Shown here: in pieces, positions 47,940 through 59,380 of the stretch
Position numbering within the stretch: the first letter of the stretch is position 1
How the letters are laid out: every line of letters starts with the position of its first letter
Assembly: GCA_965153455.1 (NCBI GenBank)
Contig: OZ234504.1
Span: 4,216,001-4,280,000 of the forward strand
Direction of reading: 5' to 3'
Origin: Sphagnum compactum
Taxonomy: Eukaryota; Bryophyta; Sphagnopsida; Sphagnales
DNA length: 64,000 bases
Notes under the pieces: generated by a model
Databases searched by the model: none
Seen by the model: only the letters and a program-made list of their open reading frames with translations
What the model was told of the DNA's origin: nothing
Translations under genes and position numbers: made by a program

Positions 47940-48100
47940 TGCCTATAAATTTAATAAGTATATTGTGTGGGTCTAGACATGTGTTGACGTTGATGTGTTG
48001 GTATGTGATCAATGTTCCAAGGGTGGGCACATGGGGTATTTAACACCACCTTCGGAAATGGTTCTTGAAGGAGATTAGTTATGCCTTCAATGCATGCAAA
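47940..48100 (+). pseudogene. PHD-finger relic at the C-terminus of the Gypsy polyprotein
   Basis: After the integrase, an ILCG Cys (47,973) and, one frameshift later, VCDQCSKGGHMGYLTPPSEM (48,001-48,060) give the Cys-x2-Cys...His...Cys-like centre of a PHD zinc finger. VLEGD, a stop, then LCLQCMQ (48,061-48,099) gives the final Cys-x2-Cys, with the conserved Trp codon turned into TAG. The first zinc-binding Cys reads Ser and the Cys after HMG reads Tyr. PHD fingers bind histone H3 tails; here the likely role was targeting or reading chromatin at integration. Confidence 0.65.
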
Positions 48101-48369
48101 AATAGGTCGGACTTACTACATGTAGTTAGATTTTTAGCATAAGGATTTTGTAAAAGGGACTATGAATGTGATTATAGTTGGCCAAGGATTAGGAGGATTA
48201 GAATTAAGCAATTAATGATGGGGATCACAATTGCACCTAGCCTATTGAAATCATCACTTTGAACGAAGGTGTCCATTCTTAGTAACCCCATCGTACACAT
48301 ATTCCAAACTTACATAGGTTCTACTATTAAGTTGAATAAGACTTTATCCCCATATAAGGGGGGCAATTA

Positions 48370-48837
48370 TGTGTCCATGTGTTTGTTTAGTAGGAGTTTA
48401 TAATGATGTGTTGTTGTAAACAACAAGGTGCCTAGATATGGTAGTGCACAACAATTGTTAATATTAGTGTCAATGTAATTTAATGAAATATTTTTAAGCA
48501 AGTAACATAATCCTCGTGTGAAAAGGTTTCATGTTTTGAATGATTTAGGATAATTTAATTTGTTTTTATGTTTTGGAGCCTCATTTTTGGTTTTCAAAAA
48601 TCTAAAATTTTGTGAAGAATAATGTGTTTGTTTGCCTATTTGACAATGTTTGTTTGATGATGTGAATGTGTGTGCAAGTTCCAAGTTATTTAACTTTTTC
48701 CACACTTTGATTCCTTCAACATGAAGGTGAATAAGATTTGATCATGTATGAGTGTGTTCTTTAACAAAAGTTTATGTTGATGTGTAATTGTAAACATATA
48801 TGCACCTAGATGGAGCAGTGCATGACATATTTAATTT
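48370..48837 (+). repeat. LTR-like terminal region with an internal duplication
   Basis: It begins TGTGTCCATG just after the polypurine tract, as a 3' LTR should. The stretch AGTTTATAATGATGTG, TTGTAAAC, GTGCCTAGATATGGTAGTGC (48,397-48,450) recurs as AGTTTATGTTGATGTG, TTGTAAAC, TGCACCTAGATGGAGCAGTG (48,768-48,821). Two LTR-start-like segments therefore lie about 372 bp apart. This may be two overlapping LTR remnants or a duplication. No matching 5' LTR was found. Confidence 0.5.
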
Positions 48838-49035
48838 TAATCCAATTGTTAAATTGAATTTAGTTGAATTGGAATTGAATTTTGAAATTTTAATTCAATC
48901 CAATTCAATATAAATTAGATTCAATTTGCATGCAATGTCATTCAATATTTTCCGTAAAATGAAATTTATTTTTCACAAAATCAATTCATGTTTTTCATTA
49001 GTTGATCATCATTGGTTGTGTGTTAGTGTAAAGCC
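48838..49035. repeat. Dispersed repeat A, copy 2
   Basis: ATTGAATTTAGTTGAATTGG-type sequence, TTTGCATGCAATGTCATTCA, CACAAAATCAATTCATGTTT and GTGTTAGTGTAAAGC match the copy at 745-955 in order and orientation. Confidence 0.65.
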
Positions 49036-52000
49036 CAAGTAAATAGATTTATGAAATTTGACTGGAGCTTTAAGATTAACTACTTTAAAGTGGGGGTTAT
49101 ATTTGGAAAACTAACATTTAAGTGAAAGACTCAATACTTAACCTTCCTTTGAAAGCTTTTTATCCTTGTATGTGGGGAAATTGATTTTTTAAATAACCAT
49201 CAACAATGTAACCTACTTAATGAAATATTTTATCTTTCACTCCCTTTAAATTATAATGATGAATTAGTTGACAAAATGACTTATAATGTCACAAGACATT
49301 CAATTGTTCCTTTTGGTTGTGTGCATGGTTTATCCATTCATACTTCCGTTGTGTTTGGGTGAAAGCATGGTAAAGTATTAAAAAAAATTAGTTATCTCCA
49401 AGGTAGTAAAAAATGGTCTAGTTTTCAACACAAGCAAAAGAAACTAGATTGAAAATAATTGAAAATAACATAATAATCTTTGAGTTTATAATGAGGTGAT
49501 TACAAATTTGAAAAACTTTGGCACAATAAAAATAAATAGCAAGTATGTTTGAAAATGATCGGTCGAATTGAATTTAACTTACTTTTTCATTAGAATTTTG
49601 ATGTGTTTTACTATAATATTTAAACATTGAGAACTTACAAGTACATTTTAGAGCTATATCGTGTTGAAAATGGAGAATATTCAATAATTCATGTACTTTC
49701 ACCTATTTGTACAAGTTTGGACAACTAAAAAAAGTAGACAAAAATATAGTTACTTTTTAAAAATCTATTGAATGCATATTATATATGTGATTAATCAACA
49801 TCATTGTGACAAAATTAAAGATTATCCTCATCTTGATCATTAAATAAAAAATATTTCTACATTGAATACATTAAAACTTGTTTATGGCTACTTGTTTTTT
49901 TTATGACAAAGATAAAAAATGTCTACTTTACCATGTTTTCACCCATTTTTTATTCAATTTATATCAACATGTTGTTACCCATATGATTTGGATAATTGGA
50001 ATTTGGTAACTTAAAATGATTGAAATGTTATTAAACATAATAATCACCCAAAGGCCCACTGACACCTTTTGAAATTGGTCACCTTGGATTCACTACAATG
50101 AAATCAACAAAATTGTCTAAATTTACTTTAAAATTTGATTCCCACATATTTAAATGGTTATTTTAGTTATTCATTGACCATAATGACCTTGATAATATAG
50201 TTGGTTGGGGTTTAACAATCAATGTATAATGTGGCATAATGTTGAATTGAAAACACAACCACTTGCAAGGTGGCTTCAAACCACAATTACATGGTTATTG
50301 GATTGAATTTTAATGCAAAATTACCAAGTAGGTGAAGCAAATTCCCATGTTTTCTTATATGCAACTTAACCTTTCTAAATGCACAAGGGAAAATAACATA
50401 TTGTATGGTTTAATGGTGATTTTCTAAAAGTTATTGGGTCAAATCATGACTTGTTAATAAACAATTGTGATATGACATTGTTAAATTAATGCCTTTTGAA
50501 ACATATTCATGATTTTGACCTAGTATTTTTTGGGTTCTTACATAAGTTTGCTTAAAAGATTATAAAAAAAAAAACAAATGGAAAAGTACATTGCAAAAAA
50601 ACACATTGGATATAGAATGATTGGTCAAAATTTGGAATGTAGGGGGATGGGAGTGAGGGAAAATCTTTGGAGAACTATACAGGGCTTGCAACCCAAGTTT
50701 TTGGAGTGAGATCATGAACATCTAAACTTATTTTACTCCTTAGTTAGTAACACATTTCCTGCACATGTGTGATCCTATTTTGTAAGCAACAATAATTAGG
50801 GTTTGGTTGTGAGCAACAATTTTTTTGTTTTATAATATATCTATTGTGTTTGGGGTTTCATTAAGGGGCATAACATCTCCAATCATAGCAACGTTCAAAA
50901 GGATTTTGCAAACATCGGCTCTTCTAGCAATTGGGCAACCTAAAATAGCTAGTGTGTACTGAAAGGTATCCAATGCTAAAGATTAAAAAATGGTAGAAGC
51001 AAATGAAATGTTGGAGGTTTTAAGTGTTAAACTAACTCACAAAAGAAGGCTTCATTTGGTGAAGTTTTTCCGTTAGGATTATATCAGAACCATAGGGAGT
51101 TATTACTTCAAAAGATGAAACAAATGCCACGAGAAGATCTAATGGTAGAGGTGTTGTAGTAGGTGGTCGACTTCCACACACAACACACGGTAATTCAGCT
51201 TTGTCAGTACAAAGATCCCTCCACATTATATAGTTGATTGGGTCGTGCTTTTGAATGTGATGGTGAAGGCTGGGGTGATCAATTTTCACATAGATGTGAC
51301 GAGGGTTTTTTTATACCTGAACACCACAATAGTGGAGGGCACAAGGAAATTGTTAATGTTAACCCCACATAAGACTCCATGCGGCACAATAGTTTATTAG
51401 GAATAGACGTCAATGTTCAATCTAGAACTACCACAAGGATTGAAAATTTCGGTGTGGTGTTCTTTGAAGATGTTCCCCCTCAAGTATAGACCTTTTAGTA
51501 GTAAAAAAAACTTTGAGGTTTCATATTTAGGTGAATTGCTAGTTTTTATTTTATCCCATTATTTAAACCAACATAGTGGCATGTGCAATGTGCATAATAT
51601 TGTGTTATTACTAGGTATAAGTAGTTGTGTACTTCTTTGGCTGCGATTGTTTACATTTTCATCATTCCTTATTATGATTTTAAGTTATTTACCTTTTTCA
51701 CATGTAGTCCAATTGTGGAAGACATGGTTTAAAATAAGATGATTAAAATGAAGCATTTTGTCCAAATGGTGGCGTTTTGCATATGGATCAACCTTGTAAT
51801 TAAAAAAACATATATGAAAATGAATTTATGTACAAGATAGTTTTATTTTTAGTTGTTATGTTTTGGTTTTGATGGCCTTCCAAACAATTATGAAATACAT
51901 CCTTATATACAAAATAGTCTGAACATCTTGAAATTTTGTATTTGTTTATTTTCTTAGTAGAAATCTTATGCTTATTAAACTTGTGACCAAGGAACCTATA

Positions 52001-54959
52001 ATGCGAATGGAGACACTTGGTGATGGATGGGATGTGAATGAATGCATCATGAAGGGGTTGAATTACGTTATTTTATTCATTTGATTTCAATCCCATTTCA
52101 TTTCAAAAATTTAAATGAAATGGTGGGGCAAATGGTAATTATGGCTATGTATGTAGGTTGCATTGTTATATGTGTGGTTAATATGGATGGAGATATAAGG
52201 GGGGATGAAGACATTTAATAACCTTGGTTTGGATTGTGACATATCATAGAATCATGGAAGATATTTTGATTTTGATTTTAATATTTGCATTGGCCTTGTG
52301 AAATGGAGAATTTAAGGTTTAAAGCCCATGTGCTAAGTATATACGATTCCATGTTCATTTAAGCAAGATACATAAAAAGGCTTATGTATGTGAAAAAGGA
52401 ATCATCCAATAATGTTTGATGTTTTTATTGATTGACCTTTTAATATTTCCCAATAATCAATTAAAACTTTATGTCATCTTGTCTAAAAGAAATTGCCACT
52501 TTGGGGCACTTTTGATTTTGAATTTTGGCATAATCATCTCCACAACGTAAACATATGCCAAACAAGGTCTCAATATTCTAATATTGCATTCTAGGCATGG
52601 TTTTACGAACATGATAGTGTGAACAATCTTGGATAACATATAGTGCATGAAAACCACCTCATGAAGATTTTCAAATCTTTAAAAGGTAAATGTATATGTA
52701 AATGGGAAAATTACAAATGGAATGAAATATTCAAGTTACAAATAACTAACTATATATAAATGATAAAATTTGAATAAATCCAATCATTCTATCTAAATGA
52801 CCTTATGACATGCAACACTCTGAGTCTTGGTGAAATTATTACGAGGAAACATGTCTAGAGTCTTTTTGGTAGATATGTGTATTGTTATGGAGTGAATTTA
52901 TTTGCATGAAATTGTTTTAGTGATGGTGCCATAATCAATTACGCAAAATTGATCTTCACTTGTTGATTTTTAAAGTGTTTGTCACCTTTGCATTTGAAAA
53001 ATTTGATTTTGCTAGTATCAATAGGTCATCTATATATGAGGGTATCCTCACATAGTGTAAAAACCTCCATGATTTTAAAAATAAATAAAATAAATTCCTG
53101 ATGCCAAGGCATTATGTTTTTTCAAAATGCCCATTTGTCCGCTACATTTTGTAAGGCTATCTGAAACAATACTAAAAAAACTATGCATGTTTCTACATGG
53201 GAAAAAAAAATCCATTGGTGAAAGAATAGCTACACCTAAGTGCTCCTCCTAAATAAATGAAAAAGCTAGAATATTGATTGCCATAGAACCTTGACAACTT
53301 ACCCAAAAAAGAAAATTTATAGAAATGTTGAAAAATTCAAAGAAAAAAAAGTTGTAAAGGAAAGTAAAGAATATTTTGGAATTCATTTCTTGAACTTATT
53401 TTGAATTAGATTTGAGTTTTTTGAAAGTTGATGGTAAATCGTCTTATTTTAGACCTAGGATGGGTTGATCAAACCTTCTTCACATTAGGTAATTCTTTTT
53501 ACTTGTTAATCATGCATTTGTATGGAAAAGGGAAATTCACCATCAATCAAATATTGGTATAATAGGAAATCTTATTTTGGTTCTTCAACAAATACATGAA
53601 ACCCATTCAAAATTTTGTTCATTTTTCCTTTGGTGCATCTCACATCCATGTGACTCCTCTTTCTCACCAATGCAACATGGCATCATTTTCATGCCATGAT
53701 GTATGAAAATGACCTTTTTGCTAATTAATATTGTCATTCAACAACTATTGTCAGTTTTGTTTATTGAAGTTATTTTGAAAAAAAAAATGTGACAAAAGAC
53801 CATCCAAAATTTATTCAAGAAAAAAGAAAAAAACCATTTGCAAGCAAAAAAAAATTCTTAGTACAAGGGCAGCTTCAACACATGTCTGTCACATAATTAA
53901 ATAATCATGAAGATTCCATGTTGAGAAATGGAATATTCCTTAATATCCAAAAGATTTGTACAACTTATTTTTAAAAAAATTCCTTTGAAAAAGGTCGTTT
54001 TTGGGGAGAATTTTAACATTTTTACAAATAATGAAGTTGTCCGTAAAGTCACCCTCTGTTTGACCCCCTATCTCCTTTGCTTTCGCCCCCTATCCCCTCT
54101 TTCAGTGGTATCCACAAAGTAAGGATATTAAATCTGGGTATGAAATGTTGAAACTCAGCATTTAATGCATAAAGGTTCAAGACTAATTATAGTAGTTGCA
54201 CAGATACAAGCAGTGAAAATATATGTAGCAATAGTCCAGGCGCTCAGGAAAAAGGAAACACAGTATGAAACTCAGTTTACCACCAAAATTGCTGGAAAAA
54301 CTAGTTTGGGTCCCAGTTATTTCCTTTCGTAAAATTTTCATTCCCAGTTACACGTTTGATGCCCTGTTATGCCGAAACTGGCCGTCCACCCCCCACCCCT
54401 AATCGCCTGACTTTACAGATGACTCTAACATATTACTAGTGTCTAAGTTGTTAACGACTAAAGGTATGCATTGAAAATAATCGACAATTATTTAGATGGA
54501 GTCACAACCTTCCTGAAGAACCATAAGTAGGGGATGGTGCTTCTTGTTCGTTCATCTGCAATGAATTGAATGATACTCTTGGGCTAGACAATGAGAGAAG
54601 CCCACATTGTTAAGGTGACTGATCAATCAGTCTACCATAGTATCTTGGCAGCTTTGACACTAATTATATTACTCGTACAAATGTTGAAATTTTTAACAAA
54701 GGAACTCCTTTTTTCTAAGAACAGAAAATAGCTAATCTTTGTCTCTTCCAAGACATCGGATTTTTTAAATTAAAAAAATATTTTCTTAAATATTCAAAAA
54801 AAAATTCTTTTGACATGAAATATTTTCAAAAATAATTAATTGTTTGACAAACATGTGTTCAAGCTACCTGTAAACTATGGTTAAACACATATGGGTTAAC
54901 ATGCAAGACGCTACTTCAATGAAAAGCAACTTGCATCTTGATTCCCATAATTCATTAAT
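49036..54959. other. Long AT-rich spacer, no gene recognised
   Basis: About 6 kb without a recognisable gene. The part at 50,860-51,760 has somewhat longer open stretches on both strands (for example LTHKRRLHLVKFF at about 51,030-51,075 on the plus strand) and could be another transposon relic, but no domain is identifiable. The stretch 54,030-54,420 is locally richer in C (CCCCCTATC, CCACCCCCCA). Everything else is A/T-rich single-copy-looking DNA. Confidence 0.4.
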
Positions 54960-55250
54960 CACATCATACACCCACCAATGCACCATCGATTGGAAGTGCA
55001 TTATGAGGAGGTTGTGAATGAAACACAACTCCTATCATGTAAATCTTCCTACTTCTCCCTGACCCCCCTTGGTACCAAAGTGGGCAAGTATCATATGTAG
55101 TAGGTAGGGAGAGAATGTAAGAGGTTACAATCTAGATAGGCACCTAGATAAGGCACATGGCGACTACTAGGTAGGTAGATGTATATGTGAATGGTTAATA
55201 TATGGCTAACAACCGTAGTTAGCTATGGGATAGAAATACAATGGAACCGT
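54960..55250. repeat. Dispersed repeat R2, copy 2
   Basis: CACCAATGCACCATCGATTGG, TCCTACTTCTCCCT, CTAGGTAGGTAGATGTATAT and GTTAGCTATGGGATAGAAAT follow the order seen at 23,165-23,580. This copy has no TA microsatellite. Confidence 0.65.
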
Positions 55251-56700
55251 ATTTCCTATCCACATACCATCCATATTGCATGGTGTGTTGGTGGGTGCTA
55301 GTTCAATTTGGGTCATCATTCTCTACTTTCTGAGCTTTGGAAATCATATTTGAGATCTTATTACATATTGTAGAATTTGGATGTCTAGCATAGAGTTTCC
55401 ATAAGCATTTTGGATGAGGAATAGATTTTGATATTTAGTTGTTTACATTGTATGTCCCTTTGGTGACAATTCTTCTATGAAGTGCATAAGGCCTTTCGAA
55501 TTCGTATATATATGGAGGATTCGACTTTAAGAAAGTAATAGGGTGTATTAAAAGACATTTGGCTCAAACCCATATGCTTTTTTGGCCATTGGATATATGC
55601 TCTTACTACTCATCATGTATTTTCTTATATGCATAGAGGTTGCTCTACATCTACGCACATTTTCTTATGGTGGAAAATAGATTATAGACCCAACAAGTGA
55701 TTTAAAAAAAAGAGAAATATAAACATAAATGTAAAATATAATAAAAAATACATATAATTGGAGGTTTTGGGGGGGGGGGTGTTGCAACCAAGTGTAGAGC
55801 ATGGAGATGCTCTAAGGGTAACTAGTGCAAGTATAAAGAAAGGCCTCCAATGCTTTCCCTTAACAGAACATGGTAAAGAAGATGAGTGGGAGTAAAGACA
55901 ATTGCAAATTGCAAAGTAAATGGACATTTAAGGCCAATTGAAAAATGACTTTGAACCAGGAGTTTTTATCTTGCCAAATGGCCCAATGTAGAGGGGATTT
56001 GGGAAGAAACCCTGGAAAGTAGAAAAGGATGGGGGATGAGGCCAAATTTTAAGTTGTAACTTAAGCCTCTATATGGCAATAAGGACAATAATAATTGTCA
56101 AAGTACTTGTTGGTAGGCCAGAAATGCATCAATTATTACACTCTACTATAGAGCAATAATGATAGTGAGATGGTATGATGGGAATAGATGATAGAGAGCA
56201 TGTGTGAAACATATGTACTCAATTGCCCAAACTACTTGCAATCTCAGTTTTAGTTTTATTGGTGGGGTTGGAAAAAAGTTACCTAGTATCCAAAAATTGG
56301 ATGTGAGAAACATTTTTGCAGGCTCACACATAAAGAGCATCTCCACCAAGGTCAGCCAAAGCTTGCCATTTAAATGTTATTATTGTAAAAAGCCTTGGAT
56401 GATTTTTATGTAATAATACAGAAAAGCATCTTTAAATTGTGGTACCCAATTCTCCTCCAAATGCAAAGGCACATACATGATGGAGGAGGAGGATATATGC
56501 ACATTTGGAGGACATATCCATTGTGTTTTACAAGAACCACATTATGCACTTTGGAATGGTTATGGGTTTGATGCTAGAGAGCCTGTTAGTGTAAAGCTTG
56601 GCTATGCATTGAACATAATCGACGAAGGGCGAGGTCATTCTACGATATTAACGCCTGAGGAGGGTAGATTCCAGTGTGGGCGGGTCTTTGATTTTTGTGA
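55251..56700. other. No gene recognised
   Basis: AT-rich DNA with an 11-G run at about 55,769-55,779. A plus-strand open stretch of 145 codons at 56,477-56,914 (EEEDICTFGGHI, then YALNIIDEGRGHSTI) crosses the small tandem array at its 3' half. No domain is recognised, so it is not called a gene. Confidence 0.4.
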
Positions 56701-56830
56701 GAACTGTCAATTCCGGGTAACTTTTAAAAAAATCAGAATCAAGGAACGCCAGTTCTGGGTATTTGGGAAAAAAACAGAATCAAAGAACCGCCAGTTCCGG
56801 GTATTTCAAAAGCTTCAAAGAATCGCCAGG
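56701..56830. repeat. Three-copy 42-bp tandem repeat
   Basis: The units centre on CCAGTTCCGGGTA (variants CAATTCCGGGTA and CCAGTTCTGGGTA), then AAAAAA, CAGAATCAA and GGAACG or GAACCG, at about 42-bp spacing. Related CCAGAACTGGG and GAACCGGAA words lie at 37,100-37,210. Confidence 0.75.
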
Positions 56831-57599
56831 TTTCATGAAATACCCAACAGTTCTCCACGTGGTTATTTGACTTTGTCAACCAAAACAACAAGTGAGAACC
56901 ATGGGTATATATAATAACAGGGTATTTCAGTTTTTGATAACTGTAGGTCAGAAGGTGCAGTAAGAGGAGGGTTCTTATGCCTACTCCTCAATAGTGGGAG
57001 GGTTCTTACACTTATAAATAGGCAAATATAAGTAGCCATAAAGTAGCCACTACGGTCATGCATGAAACTCATTTGGTGCCAAACTGGCTAAAAGACATTT
57101 TAGGTAGGAGCTCTAGTTGGCCCCACTACTAAATTTTTTATCTCAATATGGTGGCCCTTGAAATTCTTAGGTTGAAAATTTTAGCCTTTCCTCTATATTC
57201 AAATGTGCTAACATATGGTTATCATTGAAAAATCCTTAAAGCTTTCTAGCCATTCTAATATTGGACATGGGATTTTTCAAGCAAAGAGTCAAATTATTCT
57301 TTTTGAATCTAGCATTTATTTGTCCCAAATTGTAGTGTTTAGGGTGATTAATTTTTCTTTCATGGATTCGCATGTGCAAACAAAATTTTCAAAGGTTCAA
57401 TAACAGCTGAACCATCAAATTTCACAAGCAAACCCAAACACTTGCAAGAGAATTGAATCCTTGAAATTGGCCTTTCTAACACACGTGAGCTACAAAATCA
57501 AACCAAGTTAACATACATTTACAACTTCAAAAAACTCAACAAAGAGACAACATTGTAATCATATTGTGGAAAGTGGGTAAACCATGTCCGTAAAATAGA

Positions 57600-59380
57600 A
57601 ATTGCAATGTTTCACTTATAAAGCAGATATTGAATTCAACAAAGATAAAAACATAAGCCATCAAGTTTTTGCATTTATAGAAACTTGCCTAGGAAGCCCG
57701 CAAAGCACCTTAACCATGATGACAATATTAGTGTCATGCCACTCTTCATTGCTTAATGCATTCCTCATACAAAAAATTGTGCAAAGTATAGAATCATTAT
57801 GTAAACATGCGCACCACAAATGGAAAATGGGTAGTGATCCTATTGTAGAATTTGGCTTCATAAAAGCCATGGTAGAGAAACAACTTTCATCTTATATGAT
57901 GTTTATTATTTATGTCATGGCCAATTCAACCAATTTCACATACTATAGGAAGCTAGAGACAAATGTTCAAGATGTTGTCATAAGGCATCTCGTTTTGATT
58001 AAAGGGTTCAAGTCAAATGGGGGCACCATATATGTTGTCACATTCGCCTTCATCATGAGCTTGAAATGCCATGTTGGTAATCAGGTCACTTGCATTGAAT
58101 AGCCCACCCACTATCATATTTTGTTCATCCACTTTAAGGGTTTTGGCATAAAAGAAAGTTGTTTAATAACCTGAAAGTGTTTGGCAAATGATGCATCACA
58201 ACCAATATTAAGGACCCACAATCTCAAGAACATCAATGACACCATGGGTTCAAAAGCTAATTTTTAGTCTTCAAATCAAAACCTTTTTTAGCCCTTGGCT
58301 AAACACACATAAATATGAACAATTATCAACAATGAACTTGAAAGCTTGATCATAGTACATATTGTAAACATCACCTTAATAGACCTTGATGGTTGCCACC
58401 AAGTCACACACAAACACATATGTGGATTGTGCAATTTAATGAAAACATGCACAAATTTTGGCAATGGAAAAATGTAAGCAAGTTCAAGAAAGATCTAGAG
58501 CTCACAAAGGTGTCCATAATTCAACATAGGTTGTTGGTTTATAGGGTTGTTTAAAGCCATCTTCAAAAGAAAAGTTATGTGTTATGACATAATTATCTTG
58601 ATGGGGTTCAACATCAAAATCATCTTGTCTTGACACTTCAAAGAACTTTGTTCCCCTTTATTGCCATGAACTTTGCAAATTTTGCATACTCCAACTTCTT
58701 CTTATGTGAATTGTGCAAAATAGGAGTACAAACATTGCAACAAATTTTCAAAGCGCATCATCAAAGGTAGTCCCCACAATGTCTAGATTGCCAAATTAGT
58801 GTAGTGGGCCATATAGTGAACCCTAATAGAATGAGTGTCATGAATATGTTTTGTAACACCATTCTTATGCCCTATAACACATTAACACCATCTACCCCAA
58901 AGAAAATTAATTTCTAGGCAATGTGGTCTTTTGGCAAACCACCACCAAACATCAAAGCCTTCATGATAACCTTGGTTGGGTTATCATTCCTTGATCCCTC
59001 AAACACACATTCCAAAAATATGAAAATTAGAATCCTTACCTAGTTATGCACCACATAACAATGAATAAACAACCAAGCTTGATTGTCAATTGTAAAAACT
59101 TCATCACATTTTAAAACAACAAATTTGAAACACTTTCACAACTATAGGAAGCATGCAATTTCCAATTCTTGGCATGTTTACAAACTTTGGAGTTATACCA
59201 ATCCCTTTTCTTAACATTAGTCCCAATATTTTTGTTAGCATATGTTTTGCATGCTTACAAATAGAATCCCATTTAGGAGCAAACAACTTATTTTTCCTTT
59301 CCACCACACTACAAATCTTGCACTTGGTAGCATGCAAATTACCTTTTGACCCTAAAGACAATCATGTTCATGGAAGCTTT
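57600..59380 (-). pseudogene. Decayed hAT-type transposase
   Basis: Minus-strand reading from high to low coordinates. KCKICSVVERKNKLFAPKWD with a later His (59,325-59,240) forms the BED-like zinc finger at the N-terminus. A stretch with ECVFEGSRND/NPTKVIMKALM-like content (59,010-58,950) follows. SIRVHYMAHYTNLAI (58,830-58,786) matches the central H-x-M-A-H-x-x-N segment typical of one plant hAT-like/DUF4371-type transposase group. SVKTR at about 58,640, followed by the position of a conserved Trp, is the K-T-R-W element. C-terminal remnants, including a MAFQAHDEGECDNIYGAP reading, lie at 58,060-58,000. Frameshifts and stops abound, terminal inverted repeats were not found, and the plus-strand open frame at 57,602-58,102 is only its shadow. 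Confidence 0.65.

Larger units (their letters stand above)
42240..48830 (+). mobile_element. Decayed Ty3/Gypsy retrotransposon with methyltransferase and PHD-finger regions
   Basis: A plus-strand element of about 6.5 kb, broken by many stops and frameshifts. In order I can read: an uncertain gag-like part (42.24-43.1 kb), an aspartic-protease-like part (43.15-43.5), a C5 cytosine methyltransferase relic (43.69-44.32), reverse transcriptase (45.14-45.9), RNase H (46.0-46.45), integrase (46.7-47.67), a PHD finger relic (47.94-48.10), a polypurine tract AAGGGGGG (48,356-48,363) and an LTR-like start TGTGTCCATG at 48,370. RT before integrase is the Ty3/Gypsy order. The 5' LTR was not found. Most lesions are C-to-T or G-to-A, so cytosine methylation probably drove the decay. 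Confidence 0.8.

Noticed and set aside
56477-56914. 145-codon plus-strand open frame
   Set aside because: No recognisable domain, and the 3' third is translated from a 42-bp tandem repeat.
57602-58102. 166-codon plus-strand open frame
   Set aside because: It is antisense to the C-terminal part of the decayed hAT transposase on the minus strand.
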